Part shown: positions 48,695-59,287 of the stretch, piece by piece | How the letters are laid out: each line of letters begins with the position of its first letter | Position numbering within the stretch: the stretch's first letter is position 1 | Assembly: GCF_003363015.1 (NCBI RefSeq) | Contig: NZ_QRAP01000006.1 | Span: 62,001 to 126,000 of the forward strand | DNA length: 64,000 nucleotides | Direction: 5' to 3' | From: Enterobacillus tribolii | GTDB taxonomy: Bacteria; Pseudomonadota; Gammaproteobacteria; Enterobacterales; Enterobacteriaceae | Translations under genes and position numbers: made by a program | Notes under the pieces: generated by a model | What the model was told of the DNA's origin: nothing | Database searches by the model: none | The model's input: the letters and a program-made list of their open reading frames with translations, nothing else

Positions 48695-50676
48695 TATTTC
48701 ACGCCCGCTTTGCTAATCTGGTCAAAGTGCTGATTTTCAATGCGTTCGATCTCATCAACCTGCACGTAGTAATCAACATCGTCGTTAAAGCTGTGAACGA
48801 TCCAGGTCACGATCATGCCGAGGAACCCGACGATCGCCAGCCACCACATATCCCAGATCATGGCGAAACCGAATACCAGGCTGAAGAAGGCGATGATCAC
48901 GCCGGCGCCGCTGTTTTTCGGCATGTGGATCGGTGCATAGCCGGCCGGTTTTTTGTAGGCCAGGCCTTTCTCTTTCAGCTCCCAGAAGGGATCGATATCG
49001 TGTACCTGCGGCTCAATTGCGAAGTTATAGAACGGCGGCGGAGAAGAGGTCGCCCATTCCAGGGTACGGCCGCCCCACGGGTCGCCGGTCAGGTCGCGGT
49101 TTTGGTCGCGATAGCGGATGGTAACGATGATCTGAATCACCTGGCACAGTACGCCGATGGCGATCAGCGCCGCACCGACCGCTGCGATGGTCAGCATGGT
49201 ATGGAACTGCGGATCGATCTGTTGGCTCAGGCGACGGGTCATGCCCATGAAGCCCAGCACGTACAGCGGCATAAAGGCGGTAAAGAAGCCGATGATCCAG
49301 AACCAGAAGGCGCGTTTGCCCCAGGATTCGTTCATCCGGAAACCGAAGGCTTTCGGGAACCAGTAGGTGATACCGGCAAAGCAACCGAACACCACGCCGC
49401 CGATGATCACGTTATGGAAGTGCGCGATCAGGAACAGGCTGTTGTGCAGCACGAAGTTCGCGCCCGGAACGGCCAGCAGCACGCCGGTCATCCCGCCGAT
49501 GGTGAAGGTGATGATAAAGCCCACGGTCCACAGCATCGGTGACGTATATTCGATACGGCCGCGATACATGGTGAACAGCCAGTTGAAGATTTTCACCCCG
49601 GTCGGTATCGCGATAATCATCGTGGTTATACCGAAGAAGGCGTTGACGTTGGCGCCGGACCCCATGGTAAAGAAGTGGTGCAGCCAAACGATGAACGACA
49701 GGATGGTAATAACCACCGTCGCCCACACCAGCGAGGTGTAGCCGAACAGCCGCTTCTTACAGAACGTGGCGACCACTTCGGAGAACACGCCGAACACCGG
49801 CAGAATCAGAATGTACACTTCCGGATGGCCCCAGGCCCAGATCAGGTTGATGTACATCATCATGTTGCCGCCCATATCGTTGGTGAAGAAATGGGTGCCC
49901 AGGTAGCGGTCCATGGTCAGCAGGGCCACGGTGACGGTCAGGATCGGGAAGGAGGCGATGATCAGGACGTTGGCGCACAGTGAGGTCCAGGTGAACACCG
50001 GCATTTTCATCATCGACATGCCGGGCGCGCGCATTTTGATGATGGTGGCAAAGAAGTTCACCCCGGTCAGCAGAGTACCGATACCTGATATCTGCAGGCT
50101 CCATATCCAGTAATCCACCCCGACGCCGGGACTGTACTCCTTACCCGAGAGGGGAGGATAAGCCAGCCAGCCGGTCTGGGCGAATTCACCCAAGCCCAGC
50201 GAGATGTTGATCAGCACGACGGCGGCGGCGGTGAACCAGAAGCTGAGGTTGTTCAGGAACGGGAAAGCCACGTCGCGGGCACCGATTTGCAGCGGCACCA
50301 CGATGTTCATCAGGCCGATAACCAGCGGCATCGCCACGAAGAAGATCATGATCACGCCGTGTGCGGTGAAGATCTGATCGTAGTGATGAGGCGGCAGGAA
50401 ACCCGCCTCACCGGCAGACGCCAGGAACTGCTGGCTGCGCATCATCACGGCATCGGCAAAACCACGGATCAGCATGACCAGACCGAGGATGATGTACATC
50501 ACGCCCAGACGCTTGTGGTCAACGGACGTCAGCCACTCGCTCCACAAATATTTCCATTTACCGAAATAGGTCAGCAAGGCGACAATGGCCAGGCCACCTA
50601 TAATAATCCCGGCAATCGTAACCATGATAATCGGCTCATGGTACGGCACTGCCTCTAGCGTTAATTTTCCAAACAT
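48694..50676 (-). CDS. cyoB: Cytochrome bo3 ubiquinol oxidase subunit I
   Basis: The 660-residue catalytic subunit (E. coli 663) with 15 membrane helices. It carries the low-spin haem ligands and the binuclear haem o3-CuB centre: W-G-H-P-E-V-Y (His-Tyr cross-link), the H-H pair in L-H-H-F-F-T-M-G, the K-channel lysine in P-T-G-V-K-I-F-N-W, and the His pair in L-I-A-H-F-H-N-V. It reduces oxygen to water and pumps protons. cyoA ends four bases upstream. Confidence 0.98.
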   Translation of the reverse strand: MFGKLTLEAVPYHEPIIMVTIAGIIIGGLAIVALLTYFGKWKYLWSEWLTSVDHKRLGVMYIILGLVMLIRGFADAVMMRSQQFLASAGEAGFLPPHHYDQIFTAHGVIMIFFVAMPLVIGLMNIVVPLQIGARDVAFPFLNNLSFWFTAAAVVLINISLGLGEFAQTGWLAYPPLSGKEYSPGVGVDYWIWSLQISGIGTLLTGVNFFATIIKMRAPGMSMMKMPVFTWTSLCANVLIIASFPILTVTVALLTMDRYLGTHFFTNDMGGNMMMYINLIWAWGHPEVYILILPVFGVFSEVVATFCKKRLFGYTSLVWATVVITILSFIVWLHHFFTMGSGANVNAFFGITTMIIAIPTGVKIFNWLFTMYRGRIEYTSPMLWTVGFIITFTIGGMTGVLLAVPGANFVLHNSLFLIAHFHNVIIGGVVFGCFAGITYWFPKAFGFRMNESWGKRAFWFWIIGFFTAFMPLYVLGFMGMTRRLSQQIDPQFHTMLTIAAVGAALIAIGVLCQVIQIIVTIRYRDQNRDLTGDPWGGRTLEWATSSPPPFYNFAIEPQVHDIDPFWELKEKGLAYKKPAGYAPIHMPKNSGAGVIIAFFSLVFGFAMIWDMWWLAIVGFLGMIVTWIVHSFNDDVDYYVQVDEIERIENQHFDQISKAGVK

Positions 50677-50679
50677 CTG

Positions 50680-51609
50680 TTATTCCTCGGCTCCTGCTGC
50701 GTGAGCGTGTTCACCCATATTCATGTCCATATGCCCATCGTGTTTCATGTCCATATTGCTACCCATGAATTTGTTGATGATGTCGACGAACAGGCCGGAT
50801 TTAACGCTGGAGAAGTACTCCACCGGGTGGTACTCACTCGGTTTGGCCAGCTTTTCGAAGTCACCCATGGAGTTCAGCGCATTCGGCGCTTTCTTCGCAT
50901 TTGCAACCCATTGCTCGAAGGTAGCGTTGTCCGGCGTAGCGATAGCGGTGAACTTCATGCCGGAGAAACCCGGTCCGCTGTAGCTGCTGGAGATACCGTC
51001 ATACTTACCGGGCTCGTTGGCGATCAGGTGCAGTTTGGTCTGCATGCCGGCCATGGCGTAAATCTGGCCGCCGAGACGCGGGATGAAGAAAGAGTTCATC
51101 ACGGAATTGGAGGTCACTTTGAAGTTCACCGGCGTGTTTGCCGGGAAAGCCAGCTCATTCACCGTGGCGATGCCCTGCTGCGGATAGATGAACAGCCACT
51201 TCCAGTCGAGAGAAACCACTTCAACTTCAATGGGTTTTACGTCGGAAGCCAGCGGCTTGTAGGGGTCAAGTTCATGGGTTGTTTTCCACGTCAGCACGGC
51301 GAGGATAACAATAATGATGATTGGAACTGTCCAGACGACGGCTTCAATCTTGTTGGAGTGAGACCAGTTAGGTGTGTAGGTGGCGCTGGTGTTCGACGCG
51401 CGATATTTCCGCGCAAACACGACGGCCATTACAATCACCGGAATCACTACGATCAGCATCAGCCCTAAGGCTGTCAGTATCAGGGATCGTTGCTCCAGGC
51501 CAATTTGCCCTTTTGGATCTAACAATGCCATATCACAGCCGCTTAACAGTCCGGTGGCTATGAGCAAAGACAATATCCCAACGCTTTTGTTATATTTCCT
51601 GAGTCTCAT
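50680..51609 (-). CDS. cyoA: Cytochrome bo3 ubiquinol oxidase subunit II
   Basis: A 309-residue lipoprotein (lipobox L-L-S-G-C) with two membrane helices and a periplasmic cupredoxin domain. The CuA-binding cysteines are missing, as expected for a quinol rather than cytochrome c oxidase. The C-terminus is rich in His, Met and Asp (about the last 30 residues), more so than I recall for E. coli. GAGG precedes the ATG. It is the first gene of cyoABCDE; its promoter lies in the long AT-rich region upstream. Confidence 0.97.
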   Translation of the reverse strand: MRLRKYNKSVGILSLLIATGLLSGCDMALLDPKGQIGLEQRSLILTALGLMLIVVIPVIVMAVVFARKYRASNTSATYTPNWSHSNKIEAVVWTVPIIIIVILAVLTWKTTHELDPYKPLASDVKPIEVEVVSLDWKWLFIYPQQGIATVNELAFPANTPVNFKVTSNSVMNSFFIPRLGGQIYAMAGMQTKLHLIANEPGKYDGISSSYSGPGFSGMKFTAIATPDNATFEQWVANAKKAPNALNSMGDFEKLAKPSEYHPVEYFSSVKSGLFVDIINKFMGSNMDMKHDGHMDMNMGEHAHAAGAEE

Positions 51610-52381
51610 CTAACGACCTCAATCACGGAAGGCTCTCTGTCGCCCTAAATGTGTGGGCATTTTACGGGAAGGTTGCAGATCTGTAAACATAATTGGGCTT
51701 CTGTCATGCTATTGTTGAAAAAATCCAGTTGACTGTCAGGTATTGTCAATGCTGTCTGTGTGGATATTGATATATTTTATTTAAATATCAATTGATTGGT
51801 TTACTGTTTGTTGTTCAAAATAAGTGTAACAAAGTTTGACTGGAAGACTTTTTTATTCATGATTTGTCACGTTTTCTGGACAGAAAACCCAAGACTTTTC
51901 TCATTCCAAAAAAGCATGAACTCTCATTATGTGATGCATGTCATGCAGGGATGCAATTTGTTACACTCTTATTTGTTAATGAAAGGTGAATCTGGCCGAA
52001 AAATAAAAAAAGGTCCACGTCAATAAAAATACGGTGCGGTCTGAATTATTCGTTATTTAAGTATTCGTGCCGTACAGTTGACGTAAGCTTAAGTATTTTG
52101 ATCTGCAAGCAGAGAAAAGTAGGAATTATCATCATCTTATTGATGATGAGATATATTCTCATTATTACGCGGGTAATTTGCGTTTTCGTGCCAATTAAGC
52201 GTACATGAGGCCAGTGAAGGCGGGGATACGCGGTTTTTTTGGTAAAGTTGAGCAATATTTTTGCAGCTCATTCGTCTTCATGATTAACGGGCTTTTGTGA
52301 CGAAATCCGTGCTTATTAAAGGCAGACGCCTCTTAAGCGTGATTTTTCACGGCCATCCTAATAAGACGTCTTTACTATCAA
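51610..52381. other. Long AT-rich intergenic region between cyoA and the MFS gene
   Basis: A 772-base gap with a low GC content compared with its flanks. Short open frames exist (for example near 51796-52026 and 52046-52255) but have no ribosome site or recognisable relatives. Seen are interlocking TTGAT/ATCAA palindromes at 51766-51796, a CRP-like TGTGA-N6-TCATG at 51930-51945, an ATCATC/GATGAT repeat near 52130-52147 and a 10-bp palindrome (AAGACGTCTT) just before the MFS start. The cyo promoter must lie here. Confidence 0.55.
51766..51796. promoter_or_regulatory. Interlocking palindromes upstream of cyoA
   Basis: ATTGATAT (51766-51773) and ATATCAAT (51785-51792) are 8-base inverted arms; the second overlaps a 10-bp palindrome ATCAATTGAT (51787-51796). 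The TTGAT/ATCAA half-sites are those of FNR but the spacing (13 bases) is wrong for a normal FNR box. In E. coli the cyo operon is repressed by ArcA and FNR. Confidence 0.35.
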
Positions 52382-53674
52382 ATGAATACATTAAAAACGA
52401 AAACAAAAAATACCGCTGGGTTTACGGGCTATCAGATTCTGGTCATTGCGCTGCTGGCAACGATGCAGTTCACCATCGTACTGGGCTTCGCCATCATGGC
52501 CCCGCTGGGCGACATGATGATCAAAGGGATGGGCATTGATACCGCGCAGTTCGGGCTGCTTGTTTCCTGCTATGCGTTCGGCGCCTGCGTCTCCGGGTTG
52601 ATGGCGGCAACCGTCATCGACAAATTCGACAGGAAGAAATTCCTGCTGTTTTTTTACGTCGGTTATCTGTTCGGCATGTTGCTGTGCGGAATATCCGATA
52701 CCTATTCCCTGCTGCTGATCGCCCGGTGCATTACCGGCCTGTTCGGCGGCGTGATTTCCTCTATTTCCTTCGCCATCATCGCGGACCTGTTCACCATTAA
52801 CCAGCGCGGCAGGGTGATGGGGTACGTCCAGATGGCGTTTGCGGTCAGCCAAATCGTGGGCATCCCGATAGGGCTGCTGCTGGCGAACGCCTGGGGCTGG
52901 CAGTCTACGTTTTTGGCGATCGCTGTATTGAGCGTCGTCGTGTTGCTGGCGATCGCATTCGGCATGAGGCCCCTGACTCAGCATCTGGCTTTGCAGGATA
53001 AAACGCACGGGCTGAAACGCCTGTGGCATGTGCTTTCGAACCGGGGATACCTGACCGGGTACACGCTGATTCTGTTTATCAGCATGGGCGGCGCGATGCT
53101 GATGCCGTTCAGCGCCTCATTTCTGGTGAATAACGTTGGCGTGTCCCCGGAGAACCAGTTGCCCCTGGTGTTCCTGTGTACGGGGCTTGCCAGCGCCTTG
53201 TTCATGCCGTACATCGGGAAACTGAGCGACAGATACCCCAAGCAGCAAATATTCCTGATCGGCTCAGTGGTCAGCATCGTTATGACGGTGATCTACACCC
53301 ATATGGGCGTTGTCCCGCTGTGGTGGGTGATTGCGATTAATATCGTGATGTATGCCGGGATTTCGGGACGGATGATTCCCGGTTCGGCCCTGAACTCCGC
53401 CGTGCCTGATTCGAAGGATCGGGGAGCTTACCTGAGCCTTTGTTCATCGTTGCAACAGGTGTCTAACGGCCTTGGGACGTTGGTTGCCGGGGCGATCGTG
53501 GCTCAGAGCACCCCGAGCAGCCCTTTGCAGTATTTCGATGTAGTGGGTTATGTCGTTGTGGGAACCAGTATTCTCTGCGTTTTCCTGGTGTACCGTATTT
53601 CCCGGATCGTGGCGCAGAATAACCCGGAAGGCGGGCAGGTGCGGCTTACGGCGGTGCCTAAGCCTGCGGAATGA
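52382..53674 (+). CDS. MFS transporter, drug:proton antiporter-like
   Basis: A 430-residue, 12-helix major facilitator protein. The motif in the loop between helices 2 and 3 reads V-I-D-K-F-D-R-K-K, a motif A variant, and a motif C-like G-I-P-I-G helix is seen near residue 160, which suggests a DHA1-type exporter. The substrate cannot be predicted. No ribosome site precedes the ATG at 52382. The gene lies between cyoA and ampG, adjacent genes in E. coli, and follows a long AT-rich stretch, so it looks like an insertion into a conserved block. Confidence 0.82.
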   Translation: MNTLKTKTKNTAGFTGYQILVIALLATMQFTIVLGFAIMAPLGDMMIKGMGIDTAQFGLLVSCYAFGACVSGLMAATVIDKFDRKKFLLFFYVGYLFGMLLCGISDTYSLLLIARCITGLFGGVISSISFAIIADLFTINQRGRVMGYVQMAFAVSQIVGIPIGLLLANAWGWQSTFLAIAVLSVVVLLAIAFGMRPLTQHLALQDKTHGLKRLWHVLSNRGYLTGYTLILFISMGGAMLMPFSASFLVNNVGVSPENQLPLVFLCTGLASALFMPYIGKLSDRYPKQQIFLIGSVVSIVMTVIYTHMGVVPLWWVIAINIVMYAGISGRMIPGSALNSAVPDSKDRGAYLSLCSSLQQVSNGLGTLVAGAIVAQSTPSSPLQYFDVVGYVVVGTSILCVFLVYRISRIVAQNNPEGGQVRLTAVPKPAE

Positions 53675-53698
53675 TACAAGAAGGGATATGAGGAGCTT

Positions 53699-53722
53699 CC
53701 CCGGATCGGCATTGATCCGGGG
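53699..53722. terminator. Hairpin between the MFS gene and ampG
   Basis: A perfect 9-bp stem (CCCCGGATC with GATCCGGGG, six-base loop) between convergent genes, without a clear T tract. Confidence 0.5.
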
Positions 53723-53731
53723 ATGTGCAGA

Positions 53732-55210
53732 TTAAATCAACCGGGTACGGCGCAGCGCCATAAAGTCCAGCAAGCCGCCGGCGCAGATGCCGATCAGGCA
53801 GAGCGCCGCGCCCGCGCTGAGCACGCCTTCCGCATAAGGGGCGCCGCCTATGGGATACAGCGCAAAAACCGCCGTCAGCACCAGCCAGAGCAGCATCAGC
53901 GCCCCTCCCGCCAATAACGCCCGCAGCGCCCAGCGATAGCCTGAAGCGAACTCGGTGCGCGGCATGAAATCATCCGTTTTCTGCGTATATTCCAGCGTCT
54001 GGCGGCATATGGCGAGCAACGCCAGGCCGGGCAGGGCGGCAATAATGGAAAACAGATAGAACAGCGGCCAGCCGTGCAGCTCAACGAACCACCCGGCGAC
54101 CGGACCAACGTAAACCCGCCCTACCGCAGACAACGCCGACAGCAGAGCGAACTGCGTGGCGGAAAACGACTTATTGCACAACGTCATCAGCAGGGCGACG
54201 AAAGCGGCGGTGCCCATGCCGCCGCACAGGTTCTCCAGAAAGATGGCGCTGCCCATGGTCAGCAGATTTTTGTCCGTTACGGCCAGCACCCAATAACCGA
54301 AGTTGGAGATCGCCTGGAGGATGCCGAAATACATCAGGGCGCGAAACATCGTCAGGCGCTGCATCAGTACGCCGCCGAATAAGGCGCCGACGATGGTAGC
54401 GAACAGGCCGAGCGTTTTGTTGACCAGGCCGACCTCGCCGGCATCAAACCCAACCCCGCGAATCAGAAACGTGGTGCTCAGGCTGCCGGCAAAGGCATCG
54501 CCCATCTTGTACAGCACGATCAACAACAACAGCAGCCAGGCGTTGTTGCGGCCGAAAAAGTCGCGCAGCGGTTCCGCCACCGCCTGTTCCAGCGTGCGGG
54601 GCGGCGAGGCGTCGGTATGCGGCTCAGGGGCATACAGTGTGGCGATGATCCCAATCAGCATCAGGCCGGCCATTAGCCAGTAGGTGGCCTGCCAGCCTAA
54701 ATAGCGGTCGGCGAGCCACAGGGCGAGGCCGCCGGAAACCAGCATCGCCAGGCGATAGCCCAGCACCGAAAGCGCCGCGCCGGTGCCGCGTTCTTCCGCC
54801 GGCAACAGATCGGTTTTGTAGGCGTCGAACACGATGTCCTGCGAAGCGGAACAAAACGCGACGATAACGGCGAGGCCCGCCAGCCACCAGAGGTGGCGCG
54901 TCGGGTCCATTGTTCCCATAGCGAGCACTGTCACCATCAGCGCCAGCTGGGTCAGCAGCAGCCATCCCCGGCGCCGTCCGAGGAAAGGCAGCGTATAGCG
55001 GTCCATCAGCGGGGACCAGAGGAACTTAAAGACGTAGGCCTGCCCGACGAGGGAGAAAAAACCGATGGTCTTGAGATCGACGCCGGCGACGGTCATCCAT
55101 GCCTGCAGGGTGCCTGAGGTCAATGCCAGCGGCAGACCGGAAGCGAATCCCAGCAACAGCAGGATCGCGGCGTTGCGGTGGGTAAAAACGGCAAAATAAG
55201 CGTTGGGCAT
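53732..55210 (-). CDS. ampG: Muropeptide permease AmpG
   Basis: The 492-residue protein matches E. coli AmpG (491) from the start block containing L-G-F-A-S-G-L-P-L-A-L-T-S-G-T-L to the end, with 14 predicted helices. It imports GlcNAc-anhydroMurNAc peptides for cell wall recycling; where an ampC-ampR pair exists elsewhere, this also feeds beta-lactamase induction. It is downstream of yajG with 67 bases between, as in E. coli. Confidence 0.96.
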   Translation of the reverse strand: MPNAYFAVFTHRNAAILLLLGFASGLPLALTSGTLQAWMTVAGVDLKTIGFFSLVGQAYVFKFLWSPLMDRYTLPFLGRRRGWLLLTQLALMVTVLAMGTMDPTRHLWWLAGLAVIVAFCSASQDIVFDAYKTDLLPAEERGTGAALSVLGYRLAMLVSGGLALWLADRYLGWQATYWLMAGLMLIGIIATLYAPEPHTDASPPRTLEQAVAEPLRDFFGRNNAWLLLLLIVLYKMGDAFAGSLSTTFLIRGVGFDAGEVGLVNKTLGLFATIVGALFGGVLMQRLTMFRALMYFGILQAISNFGYWVLAVTDKNLLTMGSAIFLENLCGGMGTAAFVALLMTLCNKSFSATQFALLSALSAVGRVYVGPVAGWFVELHGWPLFYLFSIIAALPGLALLAICRQTLEYTQKTDDFMPRTEFASGYRWALRALLAGGALMLLWLVLTAVFALYPIGGAPYAEGVLSAGAALCLIGICAGGLLDFMALRRTRLI

Positions 55211-55226
55211 AATTAATGAAGTTTCC

Positions 55227-55247
55227 CTCTGCCCCGGCGGGGCAGAG
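55227..55247. terminator. Hairpin between yajG and ampG
   Basis: A perfect 9-bp stem (CTCTGCCCC with GGGGCAGAG, three-base loop). It lies after yajG and 17 bases before the ampG start, so it could reduce read-through or protect the yajG mRNA end. Confidence 0.5.
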
Positions 55248-55277
55248 TGGATAGTAAAATAGTAAAAAGGCTGTCAG

Positions 55278-55862
55278 TTAGCGGGCATTGGCTTTGATAA
55301 AGTCACTGATGCTGGTGTCCTGCGCCATGTTGGACACGATGTCGTTCAGCGCGCTGTTCACCGCGTCGGTGATGTTCTTGTTGCTGGCGGTCAGCGGGCC
55401 TTGCACGTTGTAGGTCGCGCGGTAGGTTTTGGTCTGCTTGTTGCCGTTTTTCGCCTGCGCGATGATGGAAATATCGGCCTGGGTAGTAATGTTGTAACGC
55501 AGGTTGCCTTCCGACACGTCAGCAAACAGCTGATTGACGATGATCTGCAAATCCACCGCGCCGTTCGGGCCGACCATATAGCCGCGCGCCGTCATTTGCT
55601 TCTCCAGCACTTCCTGCAACAGGAAGCGCAGGTCGCGCGACGGGGTCAGCGTAATCAACTGACCGTCACGGTTCACTTTAGCCAGCGCCTTGTCCTGACG
55701 AACATCCGCGCCGTTGATGCTGATGGTGACGCCCTGCAGCGTTGGATCCTGCTGCGGCAGCGTGATCTGGGGATTTACGTCCAGCGTGTTGCTGCTGGTC
55801 GCGCAACCTGCCAGGGCGAAGGCCGCCAGCAGGGGAAAAATCAGCTTTTTAATCATATTCAT
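55278..55862 (-). CDS. yajG: Outer-membrane lipoprotein YajG
   Basis: A 194-residue lipoprotein with lipobox L-A-G-C near residue 20 and a domain matching E. coli YajG (192), including I-T-L-P-Q-Q-D-P-x-L-x-G-V and S-R-D-L-R-F-L-L-Q-E-V-L-E-K-Q. Its role is unknown; it may belong to peptidoglycan recycling given its place before ampG. The ATG at 55862 is used because AGGAAA lies upstream and it gives the lipoprotein N-terminus; a longer frame from 55988 lacks family support. Confidence 0.9.
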   Translation of the reverse strand: MNMIKKLIFPLLAAFALAGCATSSNTLDVNPQITLPQQDPTLQGVTISINGADVRQDKALAKVNRDGQLITLTPSRDLRFLLQEVLEKQMTARGYMVGPNGAVDLQIIVNQLFADVSEGNLRYNITTQADISIIAQAKNGNKQTKTYRATYNVQGPLTASNKNITDAVNSALNDIVSNMAQDTSISDFIKANAR

Positions 55863-56205
55863 TGTATTAACCGGTTTCCTGTTGAGATGCGTGCCCGCGG
55901 CGCAGCCGGCGAACAAAATTATCGCCATCATAGCATTGACTTCCCGATGTGAAAGCGGCGTGGAAAAGTTTTTTCTCCCCTTATTCATCCGTATAGCTTA
56001 TCGCGTTCGCTGTGTTATTCCGTGTGATAAGGCTTTTCAGGTGGATCCGATAGGCAATCAGCGGAATTCATCCCGCTTATCAATCATTTTTCTCTAACTA
56101 CGCGGTTAAATAGAATTTTGTTGACGGCAGGGCTTTGTTTTAGCTAAAAGCAGCTACGCTTTTTAGAGAGAGCTCTGCACCGACGCAGTCTTAAGGGGTT
56201 AATCG
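55863..56205. other. yajG-bolA divergent intergenic region
   Basis: A 343-base gap. On the bolA side TTGACG (56121-56126) is spaced 17 bases from CTAAAA (56144-56149), a weak promoter, and CTAAAAGC / GCTTTTTAG form a small hairpin at 56144-56166. The gearbox -10 of E. coli bolA is not clearly seen. Nothing else can be named. Confidence 0.4.
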
Positions 56206-56517
56206 ATGATCAGAGAACAGATAGAGGCAAAATTACAGGCGGCGTTTGAGCCGGTGTTCCTGGAGGTTGCCGATGAGAGTTACCGTCATAACGTGCCGGC
56301 CGGTTCGGAAAGTCACTTCAAGGTAGTGATTGTCAGCGACTGTTTTGCCGGTGAACGTTTTTTAACCCGCCACCGTGCGATCTACGGCGCACTGAAAGAA
56401 GAAATGGCCGACGGCGTTCATGCCCTGGCATTGCACACCTACACGCAGAAAGAGTGGCAGGGTTTGCAGGACGTGGTTCCCGCCTCTCCGCCCTGCCGGG
56501 GGGCGATGCGGGCGTAA
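56206..56517 (+). CDS. bolA: Transcriptional regulator / iron-sulfur partner BolA
   Basis: A 103-residue protein (E. coli BolA 105) with the alpha-beta BolA fold. The conserved [15 protein letters not shown] segment includes the His ligand used with monothiol glutaredoxin to hold a 2Fe-2S cluster. BolA affects cell shape, biofilm and flagellar genes in stationary phase. Start and P-P-C-R-G-A end match E. coli. A strong terminator follows. Confidence 0.97.
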   Translation: MIREQIEAKLQAAFEPVFLEVADESYRHNVPAGSESHFKVVIVSDCFAGERFLTRHRAIYGALKEEMADGVHALALHTYTQKEWQGLQDVVPASPPCRGAMRA

Positions 56518-57003
56518 TCCGCAGACCCGCTGCCGAATGGTGAACGGCCCGCGAAGCGCAGATGCGCCGCGGGCCGTTTTATTTACCGGACATCTCCCAT
56601 TTCCCTGCGCTGTTATAGTCGCTACTTTAGACATTAATCAGCCTGACTCATTGACCTGTTGACGCAAACCAGGCACGTGGAAGGTGATTTTCGCCATGAA
56701 ACTGTAAGTTTTGCCGCAATGTACGTCGAGCGGTTCTCGACTCGCTGGGCAGGCATCGCTATAATGCTGCGTCTATTTTTTCCGAATGTATTCGGGACGC
56801 TTCTGAACCTGAGGTTCTCCGGGTTGTTGCCGTTGCGGCGATAGCGCAGGGAGCCAAGGGAATAAACAGGGAACATACGGTTCTGGTTAATGCGGCCGTC
56901 CCGGTTTCTTGAAGTTGCGGAGATTCAGACGTGGAGCCGGTGCAGCACTGTCTGGGAGCGGCTTCGGGAGTTGACCGAGCACTGTGATTTTTTGAGGTAT
57001 ATG
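56518..57003. other. bolA-tig intergenic region
   Basis: Besides the bolA terminator it holds a consensus TATAAT at 56760-56765 (no strong -35), the likely tig promoter, which would give a leader of about 230 bases. An open frame runs from 56890 into tig but its first 38 codons are not conserved Tig sequence. Confidence 0.5.
56544..56583 (+). terminator. Rho-independent terminator after bolA
   Basis: ACGGCCCGCG (56544-56553) pairs with CGCGGGCCGT (56568-56577) around a smaller GCGC/GCGC stem, followed by a T-rich run. Confidence 0.88.
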
Positions 57004-58308
57004 ATGCAAGTTTCTGTTGAAACCACGCAAGGCCTTGGGCGCCGCGTAAATATTACTGTTGCTGCCGACAGCATTGAAAAAGCAGTGAACAGCGAGCTGG
57101 TTAACGTGGCTAAGAAAGCCCGTATTGACGGCTTCCGTAAAGGTAAGGTTCCGATGAACATTATCGCTCAGCGTTTCGGTGCCTCCGTGCGCCAGGACGT
57201 CCTGGGCGATCTGATGCAGCGCAACTTCGTTGATGCGATCATCAAAGAAAAACTGAATCCGGCAGGCGCGCCGAAGTATGTCCCCGGTGAGTACAAACTG
57301 GGTGAAGACTTCAGCTACGCCGTTGAGTTCGAAGTGTATCCGGAGATTGAACTGAAAGATCTGGACACCATCGAAGTTGAGAAGCCGGTTGTTGAAGTGG
57401 CTGACGCCGACATCGACGCCATGCTGGACACCCTGCGCAAGCAGCAGGCGACCTGGAAGGCGAAAGACGGCGAAGTCAGCGCGGAAGATCGCGTTGTGCT
57501 GGATTTCACCGGTTCTATCGACGGCGAAGTTTTTGAAGGCGGCAAAGCAAGCGACTTCACGCTGGCGATGGGCCAGGGTCGCATGATCCCGGGCTTCGAA
57601 GAAGGCATTCTCGGCCATAAAGCCGGCGAAGAGTTCGTCATCGACGTAACCTTCCCGGAAGATTACCACGCTGAAAACCTGAAAGGTAAAGCGGCCAAGT
57701 TCGACATCGTTCTGAAGAAAGTGGAAGAGCGTGAACTGCCGGAATTCACCGAAGAGTTTATTAAGCGTTTCGGCGTAGCCGACGGTTCTCTGGAAGGCCT
57801 GAAGGCTGAAGTCAGCAAGAACATGACGCGCGAGCTGAAAGGCGCGGTGCGTAACCGCATCAAGTCTCAGGTTATCGAAGGCCTGGTTAAAGCTAACGAC
57901 ATCGACGTTCCCACTGCGCTGATCGACGGCGAAATCGACGTGCTGCGCCGTCAGGCCGCACAGCGTTTCGGTGGCAACGAGAAGCAGGCGCTGGAACTGC
58001 CGCGCGAACTGTTCGAAGAACAGGCTAAGCGTCGCGTTGTTGTTGGTCTGCTGCTGGGCGAAGTCATCAGCAAGAACGAGCTGAAAGCGGATGAAGATCG
58101 CGTTAAGGCCCTGATCGAAGAAATGGCGTCTGCCTACGAAGATCCGAGCGAAGTGATCGAGTTCTACAGCAAGAACAAAGAGCTGATGAACAACATGCGC
58201 AACGTCGCCCTGGAAGAGCAAGCGGTTGAAGCGCTGCTGAGCAATGCCAAGGTAACGGAAAAACCGACCACGTTCAGCGAACTGATGAACCAGCCGCAAC
58301 AGGCTTAA
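57004..58308 (+). CDS. tig: Trigger factor
   Basis: A 434-residue ribosome-bound chaperone (E. coli Tig 432). The ribosome-docking loop G-F-R-K-G-K-V-P is near residue 45, the FKBP-like prolyl isomerase domain spans about 150-240, and the helical C-terminal arms follow. Of tandem ATGs at 57001 and 57004, the second has GAGG six bases upstream and gives [10 protein letters not shown] as in E. coli. It starts the conserved tig-clpP-clpX-lon order, but a terminator separates it from clpP. Confidence 0.97.
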   Translation: MQVSVETTQGLGRRVNITVAADSIEKAVNSELVNVAKKARIDGFRKGKVPMNIIAQRFGASVRQDVLGDLMQRNFVDAIIKEKLNPAGAPKYVPGEYKLGEDFSYAVEFEVYPEIELKDLDTIEVEKPVVEVADADIDAMLDTLRKQQATWKAKDGEVSAEDRVVLDFTGSIDGEVFEGGKASDFTLAMGQGRMIPGFEEGILGHKAGEEFVIDVTFPEDYHAENLKGKAAKFDIVLKKVEERELPEFTEEFIKRFGVADGSLEGLKAEVSKNMTRELKGAVRNRIKSQVIEGLVKANDIDVPTALIDGEIDVLRRQAAQRFGGNEKQALELPRELFEEQAKRRVVVGLLLGEVISKNELKADEDRVKALIEEMASAYEDPSEVIEFYSKNKELMNNMRNVALEEQAVEALLSNAKVTEKPTTFSELMNQPQQA

Positions 58309-58326
58309 TCATCTTTCCGGAACGTA

Positions 58327-58356
58327 AAAACCTCCGCCCCGGCGGAGGTTTTTTTA
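58327..58356 (+). terminator. Rho-independent terminator after tig
   Basis: AACCTCCG and CGGAGGTT with a short GC loop, followed by a T run, 18 bases after tig. Confidence 0.9.
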
Positions 58357-58515
58357 TCCCCGGCACTTTATTTTCCCTCCGTTTGCCCTCAGATTGTTTC
58401 CAGACTTGCACCCTGCGGCGTCCATACGTGAGCAGAAACGTGAGCATAGTCATTGATGTTCATCTAAAGTAGAATCGGGACTAATTAGCCAGAGCGATTC
58501 TTATAGGAGACGGTA

Positions 58516-59142
58516 ATGTCATTTAATTTTAATGGCGAACAGAATTTAGAACCCCATATGGCCCTGGTGCCGATGGTCGTTGAACAGACTTCCCGCGGCG
58601 AGCGCGCATTCGATATTTATTCCCGTCTGTTAAAAGAGCGCATTATTTTCCTCACCGGTCAGGTTGAGGACCACATGGCTAACCTGATCGTGGCGCAGAT
58701 GTTGTTTCTGGAAGCGGAAAACCCGGATAAAGACATCAACCTGTACATCAACTCACCGGGCGGCGTGATTACTGCCGGCATGTCTATCTACGACACCATG
58801 CAGTTCATTAAGCCGGACGTCAGCACCATTTGTCTGGGCCAGGCCTGCTCAATGGGGGCATTCCTTCTGAACGCGGGCGCCAAAGGCAAGCGTTTCTGCC
58901 TGCCGAACTCCCGTGTGATGATTCACCAGCCGCTGGGCGGCTATCAGGGGCAGGCGACGGACATCGAAATCCACGCCAAGGAGATTCTGAAAATCAAGGG
59001 CCGTATGAATGAACTGATGGCGAAACATTCAGGCCGTACGCTGGAAGACATCGAACGCGATACCGAGCGCGATCGTTTCATGTCCGCGCAAGAGGCGCTG
59101 GAATACGGTTTGGTCGATGAGGTCATGACTCACCGTATCTGA
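58516..59142 (+). CDS. clpP: ATP-dependent Clp protease proteolytic subunit
   Basis: A 208-residue serine protease subunit (E. coli ClpP 207, made as a precursor). Ser112 in A-C-S-M-G-A, His137 in M-I-H-Q-P-L-G-G and an Asp near 186 form the catalytic triad. Fourteen subunits form the chamber that works with ClpX or ClpA. GGAG precedes the ATG. clpX lies 196 bases downstream, with a strong palindrome between. Confidence 0.98.
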   Translation: MSFNFNGEQNLEPHMALVPMVVEQTSRGERAFDIYSRLLKERIIFLTGQVEDHMANLIVAQMLFLEAENPDKDINLYINSPGGVITAGMSIYDTMQFIKPDVSTICLGQACSMGAFLLNAGAKGKRFCLPNSRVMIHQPLGGYQGQATDIEIHAKEILKIKGRMNELMAKHSGRTLEDIERDTERDRFMSAQEALEYGLVDEVMTHRI

Positions 59143-59287
59143 TCCAGCAAGGACGCGGAAATATCCGGGTGACCGCCGCACTCTGAAAGACGAAGGGTGT
59201 AGCCACTTTTCTCCGCTTGCCGATATACTATAGTGAATGTAAGCGGCGTGGGTCGCATAGTGTGTTCTGCACAGAACGATCGCCCCG

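Noticed and set aside
51930-51945. CRP site TGTGA-N6-TCATG
   Set aside because: Only the left half-site fits; the right half differs at two of five bases. Kept as a note in the intergenic entry only.
51796-52255. Two short frames in the cyoA-MFS gap
   Set aside because: No ribosome site, unusual composition from AT-rich DNA, no recognisable relatives.
56890-57003. N-terminal extension of trigger factor by 38 codons
   Set aside because: Not conserved Tig sequence; the ATG at 57004 has a proper ribosome site and the known N-terminus.
56887-58299. 470-codon frame antisense to tig
   Set aside because: Mirror of tig codon usage with no signal, motif or ribosome site. Similar long antisense frames opposite secD, dxs, clpX and lon were rejected for the same reason.
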